This document shows, piece by piece, positions 26,227-34,136 of a stretch of DNA of 64,000 bases (its first letter is position 1; each line of letters begins with the position of its first letter). Origin of the DNA: Gammaproteobacteria bacterium (GTDB taxonomy: Bacteria > Pseudomonadota > Gammaproteobacteria > JAJFKO01). The translations under genes and the position numbers were made by a program. The stretch is taken from the NCBI GenBank assembly GCA_028284465.1, contig JANQRR010000040.1, forward strand, positions 35,350-99,349. The letters run 5' to 3'. The notes below the pieces were generated by a model. The model did not search any database. It was not told the DNA's origin and worked only from the letters and a program-made list of their open reading frames with translations.

Positions 26227-26932
26227 AAATGGTTTTAACAAATTCATTTTTATGTGTTAAAAAAGGCGCATGTCCGGCATTATTAAGATTAACTATTTTC
26301 GCCTTAGCATTTAAGTTAGCGATATTTTCAGCTGAGCCACTTGATAAAATTGCATCTTGCTCACCGAAAATATGTAGCATTGGCAAAGTTAATGTTTGAT
26401 ACACTTGCCGACAATCGCATTGTACCAAGGCATTAAGATAATAATAAAAATGCTCTTTTATAGTGTCAGCATCTAATAAATATTGCCTTAATGTTGCTTG
26501 AACATCACTTTTTAAATGAGGATAACTGATTTTTGCTGTGAACTTTTTTAATAATAATGGCAGATCTGCTTCAGCTTGTTGTTTAAACTGTGCCAAATCG
26601 TGTGCTGGAATGCCTATCCAATCCTCTTGTTCATCCGCAGCAAATTTTGGCGTTGCTCCAACGGTAACTAATCGGCTGACTTTGTGTGGATAACTCGCTG
26701 CTAATTGTATTGCTAATGTGCCTCCGAGTGACCAAGCAATAACGATGCTATCATCTGGAATACCAGTTTGTAATTCATCAATAACTTGCTCCAGTGTTTG
26801 TTGATTAAATGGCAAATTACCAATTTTAGGAAAATCAACATATTTAATAGTATATTTAGCAAATTCAGCAGCGATTACTGACCATATTTTTGCTGAAAAT
26901 CCCCAACCTGGTAAGAATACGATAGTTTGCAT
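26204..26932 (-). CDS. bioH: Pimeloyl-ACP methyl ester esterase
   Basis: Alpha/beta hydrolase of 242 aa that removes the methyl cap from pimeloyl-ACP methyl ester. The catalytic serine lies in IAWSLGGTLA, the aspartate in FGEQDAI and the histidine in NAGHAPFL. The N-terminus IVFLPGWGFSAKIW is characteristic of BioH. It is the first gene of the bioH-bioC-bioD run. The gap to bioF contains a triple repeat rather than an obvious promoter. Confidence 0.92.
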   Translation of the reverse strand: MQTIVFLPGWGFSAKIWSVIAAEFAKYTIKYVDFPKIGNLPFNQQTLEQVIDELQTGIPDDSIVIAWSLGGTLAIQLAASYPHKVSRLVTVGATPKFAADEQEDWIGIPAHDLAQFKQQAEADLPLLLKKFTAKISYPHLKSDVQATLRQYLLDADTIKEHFYYYLNALVQCDCRQVYQTLTLPMLHIFGEQDAILSSGSAENIANLNAKAKIVNLNNAGHAPFLTHKNEFVKTIYEFINEA

Positions 26933-26965
26933 AATATTGCTCTTAATTTTTTTGTAAAACCAACT

Positions 26966-27084
26966 TCCTGGATTGCTTCGTCGTTACACTCCTCGCAATG
27001 ACGGATGTGTAGATTACTTCGTTGCCACACTCCTCGCAATGACGGATGTGTAGATTACTTCGTTGCTACACTCCTCGCAATGAC
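26966..27084. repeat. Triple tandem array of the palindromic-repeat half, 41-bp period
   Basis: Three head-to-tail copies with a 41-bp period begin at 26971, 27012 and 27053 (the last shorter), each containing actcctcgcaatgacgg. Copies two and three have gattacttcg where the usual repeat has gattgcttcg. The third copy forms the 3' end of bioF. Confidence 0.88.
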
Positions 27085-28215
27085 GGATAACAGACTTGCA
27101 ACTTGTGCTTCAGTATGCAAGCAATTTAATGAAATCCTAATTCTTGCGCTACCTTTTGGCACAGTAGGCGGACGGATCGCTGCAACCAAAAAACCTTGCT
27201 GCATTAGCTTTTGCTGTAATGTCACTGCTGCTTGGTTGTCGCCAACTATAATACATTTAATCGGCGTCAATGCTGCTGAGCTTAAGTTTAAATTTCGTTC
27301 TTTAGCTTGAGTGATGAAAAACTGGATTAGTGATTTAAGTTTTTCACGCCGCCAATTTTCTGCACGAATTACCTTTAATGCGGTAATCGCTGCATGAACA
27401 ATAGCAGGTGGCAATGCGGTTGAATATCGATATGATCGCGCAAATTGTAACAAAGCTTCGATTGTTTCATTGCTGCCAACCACAATACCACCAACGCCAC
27501 CAAATGCTTTACCTAACGGCATAGTAACACATGTTAAGTCATTTTGATTTAACTGCGCATAGTCACAAACTCCCTTACCTTGCTCACCCAACCAACCAAT
27601 GCCATGACCATCATCAATAATTAAGCCACTATCATAACGCTTAGCAAGCTTTGCTAAAGCATTAATATTAGCGATATCCCCTTCCATACTATAAACACTT
27701 TCTGTTAACAACAATTTGGATTTTGACGCTGCTCGCAACAATAAATCTTCTGCTTGCATCGTATTATTATGTATGTAACGTAGCAATTTTGCTCGCGCCA
27801 AGATTGCGCCATCTATCATTGACGCATGACATAATTTGTCTGCAACAATCATTGAATCTCGCTTAGCAAATGTAGTGATCACACCGAGATTAGCATGATA
27901 ACCAGAGTTAAATACAATCGCGCGATCAAACCCTATAAATTCAGCAAACTGTTGTTCAAATTCTTGATGCGGTGCATAATATCCTGAAACAACTGGTGCT
28001 GAACCACTACCAAAACCATATTTATCAACACCTTCAATGAAGGCTTGTCTTACTCGCGGATCTGTCGCAATACTCAAATAATCATTGTGACTAAAATTTA
28101 TAAGCGATTGGTCATCAGCAATAATATTATTATCTTGACGTTTGTTAATTGTTATCCGTTTGCGTCGCAAATTACTAGCTGCATTGGCTGCTAGCTTAGT
28201 TTGCATCTTCAACAT
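27055..28215 (-). CDS. bioF: 8-amino-7-oxononanoate synthase, repeat-derived C-terminal tail
   Basis: PLP enzyme that condenses pimeloyl-ACP with alanine. FSHNDYLSIATDPRV near residue 42, the PLP-lysine region TMPLGKAFGGVGG and GFGSGSAPVVSGY identify BioF/KAPA synthase. The enzyme is complete up to HTEAQVASLLSVIA. The final residues RSVATK and the TAA stop are encoded by the dispersed repeat. The stop exists because this repeat copy has CGAAGTAATC instead of CGAAGCAATC. The start overlaps the bioB stop by one base (TAATG). Confidence 0.94.
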   Translation of the reverse strand: MLKMQTKLAANAASNLRRKRITINKRQDNNIIADDQSLINFSHNDYLSIATDPRVRQAFIEGVDKYGFGSGSAPVVSGYYAPHQEFEQQFAEFIGFDRAIVFNSGYHANLGVITTFAKRDSMIVADKLCHASMIDGAILARAKLLRYIHNNTMQAEDLLLRAASKSKLLLTESVYSMEGDIANINALAKLAKRYDSGLIIDDGHGIGWLGEQGKGVCDYAQLNQNDLTCVTMPLGKAFGGVGGIVVGSNETIEALLQFARSYRYSTALPPAIVHAAITALKVIRAENWRREKLKSLIQFFITQAKERNLNLSSAALTPIKCIIVGDNQAAVTLQQKLMQQGFLVAAIRPPTVPKGSARIRISLNCLHTEAQVASLLSVIARSVATK

Positions 28216-29204
28216 TATGATCCAACTGTACTGTTATGTTCTGCTTGTTGTTGTTTCGCTTGTGATGACAATACTGGGTTCATATCTAACTTATTAAGCA
28301 ATTGCCAATCATGCTCATTTTCTGGGTTTTTAGTCATTAATAATTTATCTCCCCAAAAAATCGAATTAGCACCAGCAAAAAAACATAAAGCATGCATTTC
28401 ATCTGACATAGTTTCACGTCCAGCTGATAATCGTACATAAGATGTTGGGAACATGATCCGCGCAACTGCGATAGTACGAATAAATTCGATATTATCGATT
28501 TGTGGCGCAGCTTCTAAAGGCGTGCCTTTGATCGGCACTAAACGATTAATAGGCACACTTTGTGGTAGCTGCGGTAAACTGGCTAATTGATATAAAAATT
28601 GCACGCGATCATCGCGCGATTCACCCATGCCCATAATACCGCCGCAACACATTTTAATACCTGCAGCATCAACTTTGGTTAAAGTATCAATGCGTTCATC
28701 ATAGGTGCGCGTAGAAATAATTTTTTTATAAAATTCCGGTGACGTATCTAAGTTATGATTATAATAATCTAAGCCAGCATCTTGTAACGTATCGACTTGC
28801 TCATCGGATAACATACCTAAAGTCATACATGTTTCCATTCCCAATGCTTTAATCGCTTTAATTATCTCAACAATTTTTGGCATGTGTTTCGCTGGTGGAT
28901 TACGCCAAGCAGCACCCATGCAAAACCGAGTTGCACCTTTTTCACGTGCTAATTTTGCTTTAGCAACTATATCTTCCACTGACATTAATTTTTCTTTTTC
29001 AATACCCGTACTGTAATGGCCGCTTTGCGGACAATACGCACAATCTTCTGGACATGCCCCTGTTTTAATATTTAATAACGAACTTAATTGTAACTTTCCA
29101 ACTTCATGGTGCTGGCGATACACTGTGTGTGCTTGAAATAATAATTCGTTAAATGGCAGTGCAAATAATTGCGAAATTTGTTCTACTGTCCATTTCTGTT
29201 TCAT
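28215..29204 (-). CDS. bioB: Biotin synthase
   Basis: Radical-SAM enzyme that inserts sulfur into dethiobiotin. The cluster motif [11 protein letters not shown] (CxxxCxxC) is near residue 52. [23 protein letters not shown] and RLSAGRETM are also conserved, the last including the [2Fe-2S]-cluster arginine. The ATG at 29202-29204 has GGAG eight bases upstream and is preferred to the adjacent GTG at 29207. It is first in the bioB-bioF pair and divergent from bioA. Confidence 0.96.
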   Translation of the reverse strand: MKQKWTVEQISQLFALPFNELLFQAHTVYRQHHEVGKLQLSSLLNIKTGACPEDCAYCPQSGHYSTGIEKEKLMSVEDIVAKAKLAREKGATRFCMGAAWRNPPAKHMPKIVEIIKAIKALGMETCMTLGMLSDEQVDTLQDAGLDYYNHNLDTSPEFYKKIISTRTYDERIDTLTKVDAAGIKMCCGGIMGMGESRDDRVQFLYQLASLPQLPQSVPINRLVPIKGTPLEAAPQIDNIEFIRTIAVARIMFPTSYVRLSAGRETMSDEMHALCFFAGANSIFWGDKLLMTKNPENEHDWQLLNKLDMNPVLSSQAKQQQAEHNSTVGS

Positions 29205-29207
29205 CAC

Positions 29208-29364
29208 TTAGACTCCTATAAATTATATCTAGCCGCAATCTTAAGCAAAAATAATTTTAATCTCACGCCTTCCTTTTAACTGCATGCCTTATATTGCAAT
29301 AGGCGGGACTATATGTTACTTTGCATCATCAGTCAACCATGACATTTTCGGAGGTTTACTAGCT
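29208..29364. promoter_or_regulatory. Divergent bioB/bioA control region
   Basis: A 157-bp region between divergent biotin genes. On the minus strand TATAAT (complement of 29222-29227) lies about 18 bp before the bioB ATG, with a weak TTGCTT upstream at 15-bp spacing. On the plus strand GGAGG precedes the bioA ATG by 10 bp. I looked for an inverted repeat resembling the E. coli BirA operator (TTGTAAACC type) and found none. Confidence 0.4.
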
Positions 29365-30693
29365 ATGGATAAAGTTATCGCTAATTTAATTAATGAAGAC
29401 ATACAACACTTTTGGCACCCTTGTGCCCAAATGAAGGATTATGAAACTCTAAAACCTGTTGTGGTTACTGGCGCTTCAGAAAGTTATATCCATTTACATG
29501 ATGGCAGTAAAATTATTGATGGGATCTCAAGTTGGTGGTGTAAATCATTAGGCCATAATCATCCACGTTTAAAAGCTGCACTTAAACAACAAATTGATAA
29601 ATTTGAACATGTGATGCTAGCGCATACCACTAATGAAACTATTGTTAACCTATCGGCTAAACTCGCTCAGCTCATGCCTGCACTCAATAAAGTTTTTTAT
29701 GCGAGTGATGGTGCTAACGCAGTTGAAATTGCTATTAAAATGAGTTTGCACGCCCATAAACTTCATGGCAATAATCATCGTAAACATTTTCTCGCACTCA
29801 GTAATAGTTATCATGGTGAAACTCTTGGTGCTTTAAGTGTTAGTGATTTAGGGATCTACCGTGAAGCTTATCAAGAATTATTATTCAATAGTAATTTCAT
29901 TACCCCAATACCTTATGTCAGTGGCACACATGATCCGTTATGGAATAATTGTGAAACTCAATGGCAACAAGTTGAAGCAATGTTAACACCATTTAAAGAC
30001 AGTGCTGCTGCTATTGTCATCGAGCCTATTTTACAAGGCGCAGGCGGAATGAAAATCTATAGCCAAGACTTTCTACGTCGCTTACGTACTTGGACTCAAC
30101 AACATGGCATTCATTTGATTGCCGATGAGATCATGACAGGGTTTGGTCGCAGCGGTAAAATGCTAGCATGTGAACATGCTAATATTCAGCCTGATTTTCT
30201 ATGCTTAGGCAAAGGTTTAACGTCAGGTTGGTTGCCAATGAGTGCAATGTTAACTAGCGATAAAATCTATGATCTTTTTTATGATGATTATGAGCGTGGC
30301 AAATCATTTTTGCATTCACACACTTTTGCGGGTAATGCATTAGCTGCAAGTGTTGCGTTAGAAACCCTAGCGATCATGGATGATGAAAATATCTGCCAAA
30401 AAGCTACTACTTTAGGCGAGTTACTACATAAAGCGATGCTTGAGGTGGCCGAAAAAACTAACAGATTAACTAATGTCCGTAGTATTGGTGCAATGGCAGC
30501 AGCCGATCTTATTAATGATGATCCAACACGCCGGCTAGGCTTTGAAGTTTATCAGCAAGCGATGCAACTTGGTGCCTTAGTGCGTCCTATCGGCAACACA
30601 CTTTACTGGTTACCACCACTCACTATGGATTTAGCCACCTTAGAAGAATTGCAAAAAATTACTACAAACGCTATTATGGCTGTTAATTTCTAA
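29365..30693 (+). CDS. bioA: Adenosylmethionine-8-amino-7-oxononanoate aminotransferase
   Basis: Class III PLP aminotransferase that uses SAM as amino donor to make 7,8-diaminopelargonate. IQHFWHPCAQMKDYE near the N-terminus is a BioA signature. DGISSWWCKSLGHNHP, the PLP segment LIADEIMTGFGRSGKM and the lysine in FLCLGKGLTSGWLP are present. An upstream in-frame ATG at 29284 would add 27 residues that do not resemble the family, while ATG at 29365 follows GGAGG, so the latter gives the 442-aa product. It is divergent from bioB and followed 14 bp later by a DUF366 gene. Confidence 0.95.
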   Translation: MDKVIANLINEDIQHFWHPCAQMKDYETLKPVVVTGASESYIHLHDGSKIIDGISSWWCKSLGHNHPRLKAALKQQIDKFEHVMLAHTTNETIVNLSAKLAQLMPALNKVFYASDGANAVEIAIKMSLHAHKLHGNNHRKHFLALSNSYHGETLGALSVSDLGIYREAYQELLFNSNFITPIPYVSGTHDPLWNNCETQWQQVEAMLTPFKDSAAAIVIEPILQGAGGMKIYSQDFLRRLRTWTQQHGIHLIADEIMTGFGRSGKMLACEHANIQPDFLCLGKGLTSGWLPMSAMLTSDKIYDLFYDDYERGKSFLHSHTFAGNALAASVALETLAIMDDENICQKATTLGELLHKAMLEVAEKTNRLTNVRSIGAMAAADLINDDPTRRLGFEVYQQAMQLGALVRPIGNTLYWLPPLTMDLATLEELQKITTNAIMAVNF

Positions 30694-30707
30694 GCATATG
30701 GTACATT

Positions 30708-31265
30708 ATGATAGTCACAAACATTGATATTTACGATGGCAGCATCCTTCATAATCGCTTTGCGTATCGTTATTTTAAAGAAGATGTCAATCCGTTAGGC
30801 GACATCATCGCTTTTCGAGCTCCTATGCGGGTTGAAGCTGATCATATGATCGATCAGCAAGACTTACTCAACCGTGATTTCATCTATAGCGACGATGCCA
30901 TCAATTTCATGTGGGAAATTCCTAATATGAATGCTTTTGGCGCAGTTGCATATCAACGCTTGTTTAATCGCCATATTACTGAGATTTTATCGGATAATTT
31001 TCTTGGTAAAAAAGCTATTGTTGATGGTGATGATACTATTATTGAAGGTGAAGGCAAATGCAGTGTAAGTATTACTTATGTTAATGATAATGCGGCATTG
31101 GGTCATACTGGCATTAATATTTATGCGGGTGATAAAGCACCTGACTTTGCTTATTCAACTAAATTAACCGATCAACAAGCAAAAGCATTTATGCAACAAG
31201 TTATTGCTAAATTCTATGAAATCAATCAATCAATTTTTATTGCCACGACTAAAGTAACAATATAA
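30708..31265 (+). CDS. DUF366 family protein linked to bioA
   Basis: A 185-aa protein matching the pattern I recall for DUF366 (PF04017, known mostly from archaea): HNRFAYRYF near the N-terminus, then GDIIAFRAPMRVEADHMID, then SVSITYVNDNAALGHTGINI. The family's function is unknown to me. It lies 14 bp after bioA and before a good terminator, so it is very probably in the bioA transcript. A role tied to biotin or a related cofactor is an inference from position only. Confidence 0.7.
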   Translation: MIVTNIDIYDGSILHNRFAYRYFKEDVNPLGDIIAFRAPMRVEADHMIDQQDLLNRDFIYSDDAINFMWEIPNMNAFGAVAYQRLFNRHITEILSDNFLGKKAIVDGDDTIIEGEGKCSVSITYVNDNAALGHTGINIYAGDKAPDFAYSTKLTDQQAKAFMQQVIAKFYEINQSIFIATTKVTI

Positions 31266-31281
31266 TAATATTAATTAAGAA

Positions 31282-31320
31282 CCCGCAATTGCAAACTACA
31301 ATTGCGGGCTGGCTTCTTTT
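31282..31320 (+). terminator. Rho-independent terminator after bioA-DUF366
   Basis: A perfect 10-bp stem CCCGCAATTG (31282-31291) / CAATTGCGGG (31299-31308) with a 7-base loop is followed by ctggcttctttt. It lies 17 bp after the DUF366 stop. Confidence 0.8.
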
Positions 31321-31341
31321 GCCACGTCACGACAAAAATCA

Positions 31342-31551
31342 TTACACAGCATTAATATAAGGGCCGTAATCACCATCTAAGTTTTGTCGGTATTGGTTTA
31401 TTTTAGATACCAAAGGCACTACGGATCGGCGACGTACTCGACTTATTTTTGGGAGTTGAGCATAAGTTGAATACACCGGTAAAGTTATCATTGCATGAAT
31501 TTTATTCATGAAGATACTTTTATCTTGCAGACTAGGGGTGCTGATATTCAT
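31342..31551 (-). CDS. Hypothetical 69-aa protein
   Basis: Not recognised. GGAGGACTTT stands directly before ATG at 31549-31551, a strong ribosome site that fixes the start (MNISTPSLQDK). A longer in-frame ORF begins at 31614 but has no such site. The product is basic in the middle (KISRVRRRSVVPLVSK) and has no signal peptide or membrane helix. It lies alone between the biotin terminator and hisC on the opposite strand. Confidence 0.5.
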   Translation of the reverse strand: MNISTPSLQDKSIFMNKIHAMITLPVYSTYAQLPKISRVRRRSVVPLVSKINQYRQNLDGDYGPYINAV

Positions 31552-31778
31552 AAAGTCCTCCATAACATTGATTAAATTAGTTCCATTTTTTATTTCATCA
31601 TTTTTATATTGCATGCATCTTTATTAGCATGTTCACGCATAATACACTTAGTTCTTTATTTTGTCAACCTATTGGTTGGGGCATGGTCTTTAATTTACCG
31701 ATTTGTCATTGACACATAAATTTTTAATATTAGATGTTTATACTATAAAGAATACCAGCAACAGATGAGTAACCGATC

Positions 31779-32882
31779 ATGAGCTATGATTATTCACGTC
31801 TTACACACCCAAGTATTCAAACGCTAACTCCTTATGTGCCTGGGAAATCAATAACGAGCTTACAGCGCGAATTAGGGCTTCAGCGGGTCATTAAACTTGC
31901 CAGTAATGAAAATCCATTAGGTGCAAGTGCACAAGCCTTAGAAGCTGCGCGTAATGCGTTAACTGAAAGCTATCTATATCCAGAAAGTAGCGGCCATGAA
32001 TTAACCCAAGCATTGAGCCAATTTGTTAATGTCACGCCTTCACAAATAACTTTAGGCAATGGCTCCGATAGCATCTTTAGTTTAATTGCTCAAGCTTATG
32101 CCAATCCTGGTGATGATATTATTATGTTTCAATATGGCTTCGCGATGTATGCGATCATTGCTCATACTGTGCAAGCTAACCCGCTTATGATCCCAATGAC
32201 AAACTGGCAATATGACGTTGCCGCGCTGCTTGATAAAATTACCGAGCGCACTAAAATTATTTTTATTGCTAATCCCAACAATCCTACTGGCTCCTGGCTA
32301 AAAGATGATGAATTAGAATATCTATTAGCAAATATCCCTGAAACGGTGCTTTGTGTTCTTGATGAAGCCTATTATGAATTTATGGACGATGTTGCTTATC
32401 CAAATTCACTGCAAGCCTTGCAACGCTACCCTAACCTCATCATCACTCGTACTTTTTCAAAAGCATATGGTTTAGCAGGATTACGCGTCGGTTATAGTAT
32501 CTCGCATCCTGATATCGCAGCGACTTTAAACCGTGCGCGCTTACCTTTCGCCGTCAACTCGATAGGCTTAGCTGCAGCTCAAGCTGCCTTGGCTGATCAA
32601 GCTCACCTTAAACAAACCCTAAAAATTACTGCTCAGGGCTTGAAACAACTCACAGCGGCGCTGGATCAACTAAACTTAAAATATATACCAATTGCCGGGA
32701 ATTTTGTTACTATTGAGATTGGTGATAACGCGTTGAAAGTCTATGAAACGCTATTACAGCAAGGAATTATCATACGACCATTGACGAATTATGATTTACC
32801 GCATATGCTGCGAGTGAGCGTTGGATTGCCAGAACAAAATACCGCATTTATCAACGCATTGACGAGCATTATTAACCAGTAA
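31779..32882 (+). CDS. hisC: HisC-family aminotransferase (histidinol-phosphate/aromatic)
   Basis: Class I/II PLP aminotransferase of 367 aa, HisC subgroup: KLASNENPLGAS near the N-terminus, IFIANPNNPTGSW, and the PLP lysine in TRTFSKAYGLAGLRVGY. HisC proteins can transaminate histidinol phosphate or aromatic amino acids. No other histidine gene is near. The gene is 2 bp from a phenylalanine hydroxylase gene, and in Pseudomonas the phhA-phhB genes are followed by an aromatic aminotransferase. I therefore infer a tyrosine/phenylalanine role, without excluding histidine synthesis. Confidence 0.88.
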   Translation: MSYDYSRLTHPSIQTLTPYVPGKSITSLQRELGLQRVIKLASNENPLGASAQALEAARNALTESYLYPESSGHELTQALSQFVNVTPSQITLGNGSDSIFSLIAQAYANPGDDIIMFQYGFAMYAIIAHTVQANPLMIPMTNWQYDVAALLDKITERTKIIFIANPNNPTGSWLKDDELEYLLANIPETVLCVLDEAYYEFMDDVAYPNSLQALQRYPNLIITRTFSKAYGLAGLRVGYSISHPDIAATLNRARLPFAVNSIGLAAAQAALADQAHLKQTLKITAQGLKQLTAALDQLNLKYIPIAGNFVTIEIGDNALKVYETLLQQGIIIRPLTNYDLPHMLRVSVGLPEQNTAFINALTSIINQ

Positions 32883-32899
32883 ATTTGAGTAGTAAAGTG

Positions 32900-33718
32900 A
32901 TGGAATTTAAAAGCGCATACACTGCTAAAGAACCTGATGCCAAAGGTTATGTTGATTACACTGCTGAAGAACATAGTGTATGGCAAGCCCTTTTTGAGCG
33001 TCAACAACAAACCTTGCCAGGTCGAGCCTGTGATGAATTCATGCAAGGCTTAGAATTATTAAACCTCAAACACAATGAAATTCCTCAAATACCAGAAATT
33101 AACGCCCGCTTAAATGAATTAACTCAATGGGGTGTCGAACCAGTAGAAGCATTGATCCCGCCAAGAGTTTTTTTTGAATTGCTGGCAAAACGTAAGTTTC
33201 CTGTCGCTACATTTATTCGTAAACGTGAAGCATTAAACTATGTTAAAGAACCCGATATCTTTCATGAAATATTTGGCCATTGCCCTATGCTAACCAATCA
33301 TGTGTTTGCTAATTTTATGCAACAATTTGGCGAATTAGTATTAACGCTAGATGAAAAAGAATGGCCCATGTTGCAGCGCACTTATTGGTTCACCGTGGAA
33401 TTTGGTTTAATCCAAACGCCAAAAGGGTTACGGGCTTATGGCGGAGGAATTCTATCATCGATTGAAGAAACCGTATACTCTGTTGAAAGTAATATTCCAC
33501 AACGGATCTTATTCGCCGGTGGCATGATCACCATGCGCATGCCCTATCGAATTGATCGATTACAAAGTACTTATTTTGTGATCCATAGTTATCAACAATT
33601 ATATGACTTTATCAAAAGTGATATTAAAGGGATCGTTAAACAAGCGCATGAATTAGGTGAATATCCGCCGATTTTCCCTGTTGATAATAGCCCAAATGTT
33701 AATATTCATGTTTGTTAA
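32900..33718 (+). CDS. phhA: Phenylalanine 4-monooxygenase
   Basis: Tetrahydropterin- and iron-dependent hydroxylase converting phenylalanine to tyrosine. The iron ligands are H122 and H127 in PDIFHEIFGHCP and E167 in YWFTVEFGL. YGGGILSS and the C-terminal PYRIDRLQSTYFV segment are conserved. The ATG at 32900 aligns with the Pseudomonas start; a TTG at 32885 would add five residues. It follows the aminotransferase closely and is followed after 37 bp by its pterin-recycling partner. Confidence 0.95.
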   Translation: MEFKSAYTAKEPDAKGYVDYTAEEHSVWQALFERQQQTLPGRACDEFMQGLELLNLKHNEIPQIPEINARLNELTQWGVEPVEALIPPRVFFELLAKRKFPVATFIRKREALNYVKEPDIFHEIFGHCPMLTNHVFANFMQQFGELVLTLDEKEWPMLQRTYWFTVEFGLIQTPKGLRAYGGGILSSIEETVYSVESNIPQRILFAGGMITMRMPYRIDRLQSTYFVIHSYQQLYDFIKSDIKGIVKQAHELGEYPPIFPVDNSPNVNIHVC

Positions 33719-33755
33719 TTTATTTATTTGTTTATTTAATTAAAAGGAAACTATT

Positions 33756-34091
33756 ATGACTGATCTTGCTGCAAAAACCTGTAAACCTTGCGAAGGTGGG
33801 GTGCGCCCATTAACAAAAGATGAAGTAACACAACGTTTAAATGATTTAGCCGATGGTTGGCAAGCCGATGCTGACAGCACTGAAATTGTCAAAACTTTTC
33901 TATTTAAAAATTATTATCAAACCATGAGTTTTGTTAATGCGGTTGCGCATATCGCTAATTGTGAAAACCATCATCCAGATCTGCAAGTCAGCTACGATCA
34001 TTGTCGGGTACGTTATTCAACTCATGCGATCGATGGGCTATCGGAAAATGATTTTATTTGCGCGGCAAAAGTCGATAAACTAACGGTATAA
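33756..34091 (+). CDS. phhB: Pterin-4a-carbinolamine dehydratase
   Basis: Recycles the 4a-hydroxy-tetrahydropterin produced by phenylalanine hydroxylase. At 111 aa it is normal in length. The family motif with paired histidines (ANCENHHPDLQVSY) and the later RYSTHAIDGLSENDF are present. AAAAGGAAACTATT before the ATG is a good ribosome site. It is last in the hisC-phhA-phhB operon. Confidence 0.95.
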   Translation: MTDLAAKTCKPCEGGVRPLTKDEVTQRLNDLADGWQADADSTEIVKTFLFKNYYQTMSFVNAVAHIANCENHHPDLQVSYDHCRVRYSTHAIDGLSENDFICAAKVDKLTV

Positions 34092-34096
34092 GTTTT

Positions 34097-34136
34097 CGCA
34101 CTAAAATGATAGATAAGTTGAGATTTTTTTAGTGCG
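34097..34136. terminator. Hairpin between convergent phhB and ankyrin gene
   Basis: CGCACTAAAA (34097-34106) pairs with TTTTAGTGCG (34127-34136) around a 20-base loop that holds a T-run. It overlaps the stop codon of the convergent ankyrin gene. It may terminate in both directions, but neither side has a clean T-run after the stem. Confidence 0.35.

Noticed and set aside
26966..27084. 41-bp period array as CRISPR-like
   Set aside because: Only three copies, the sequences between the shared cores are nearly the same, and no cas gene is present.
29208..29364. Classical BirA operator between bioB and bioA
   Set aside because: No inverted repeat resembling the known operator could be found, although a BirA with a DNA-binding domain is encoded nearby.
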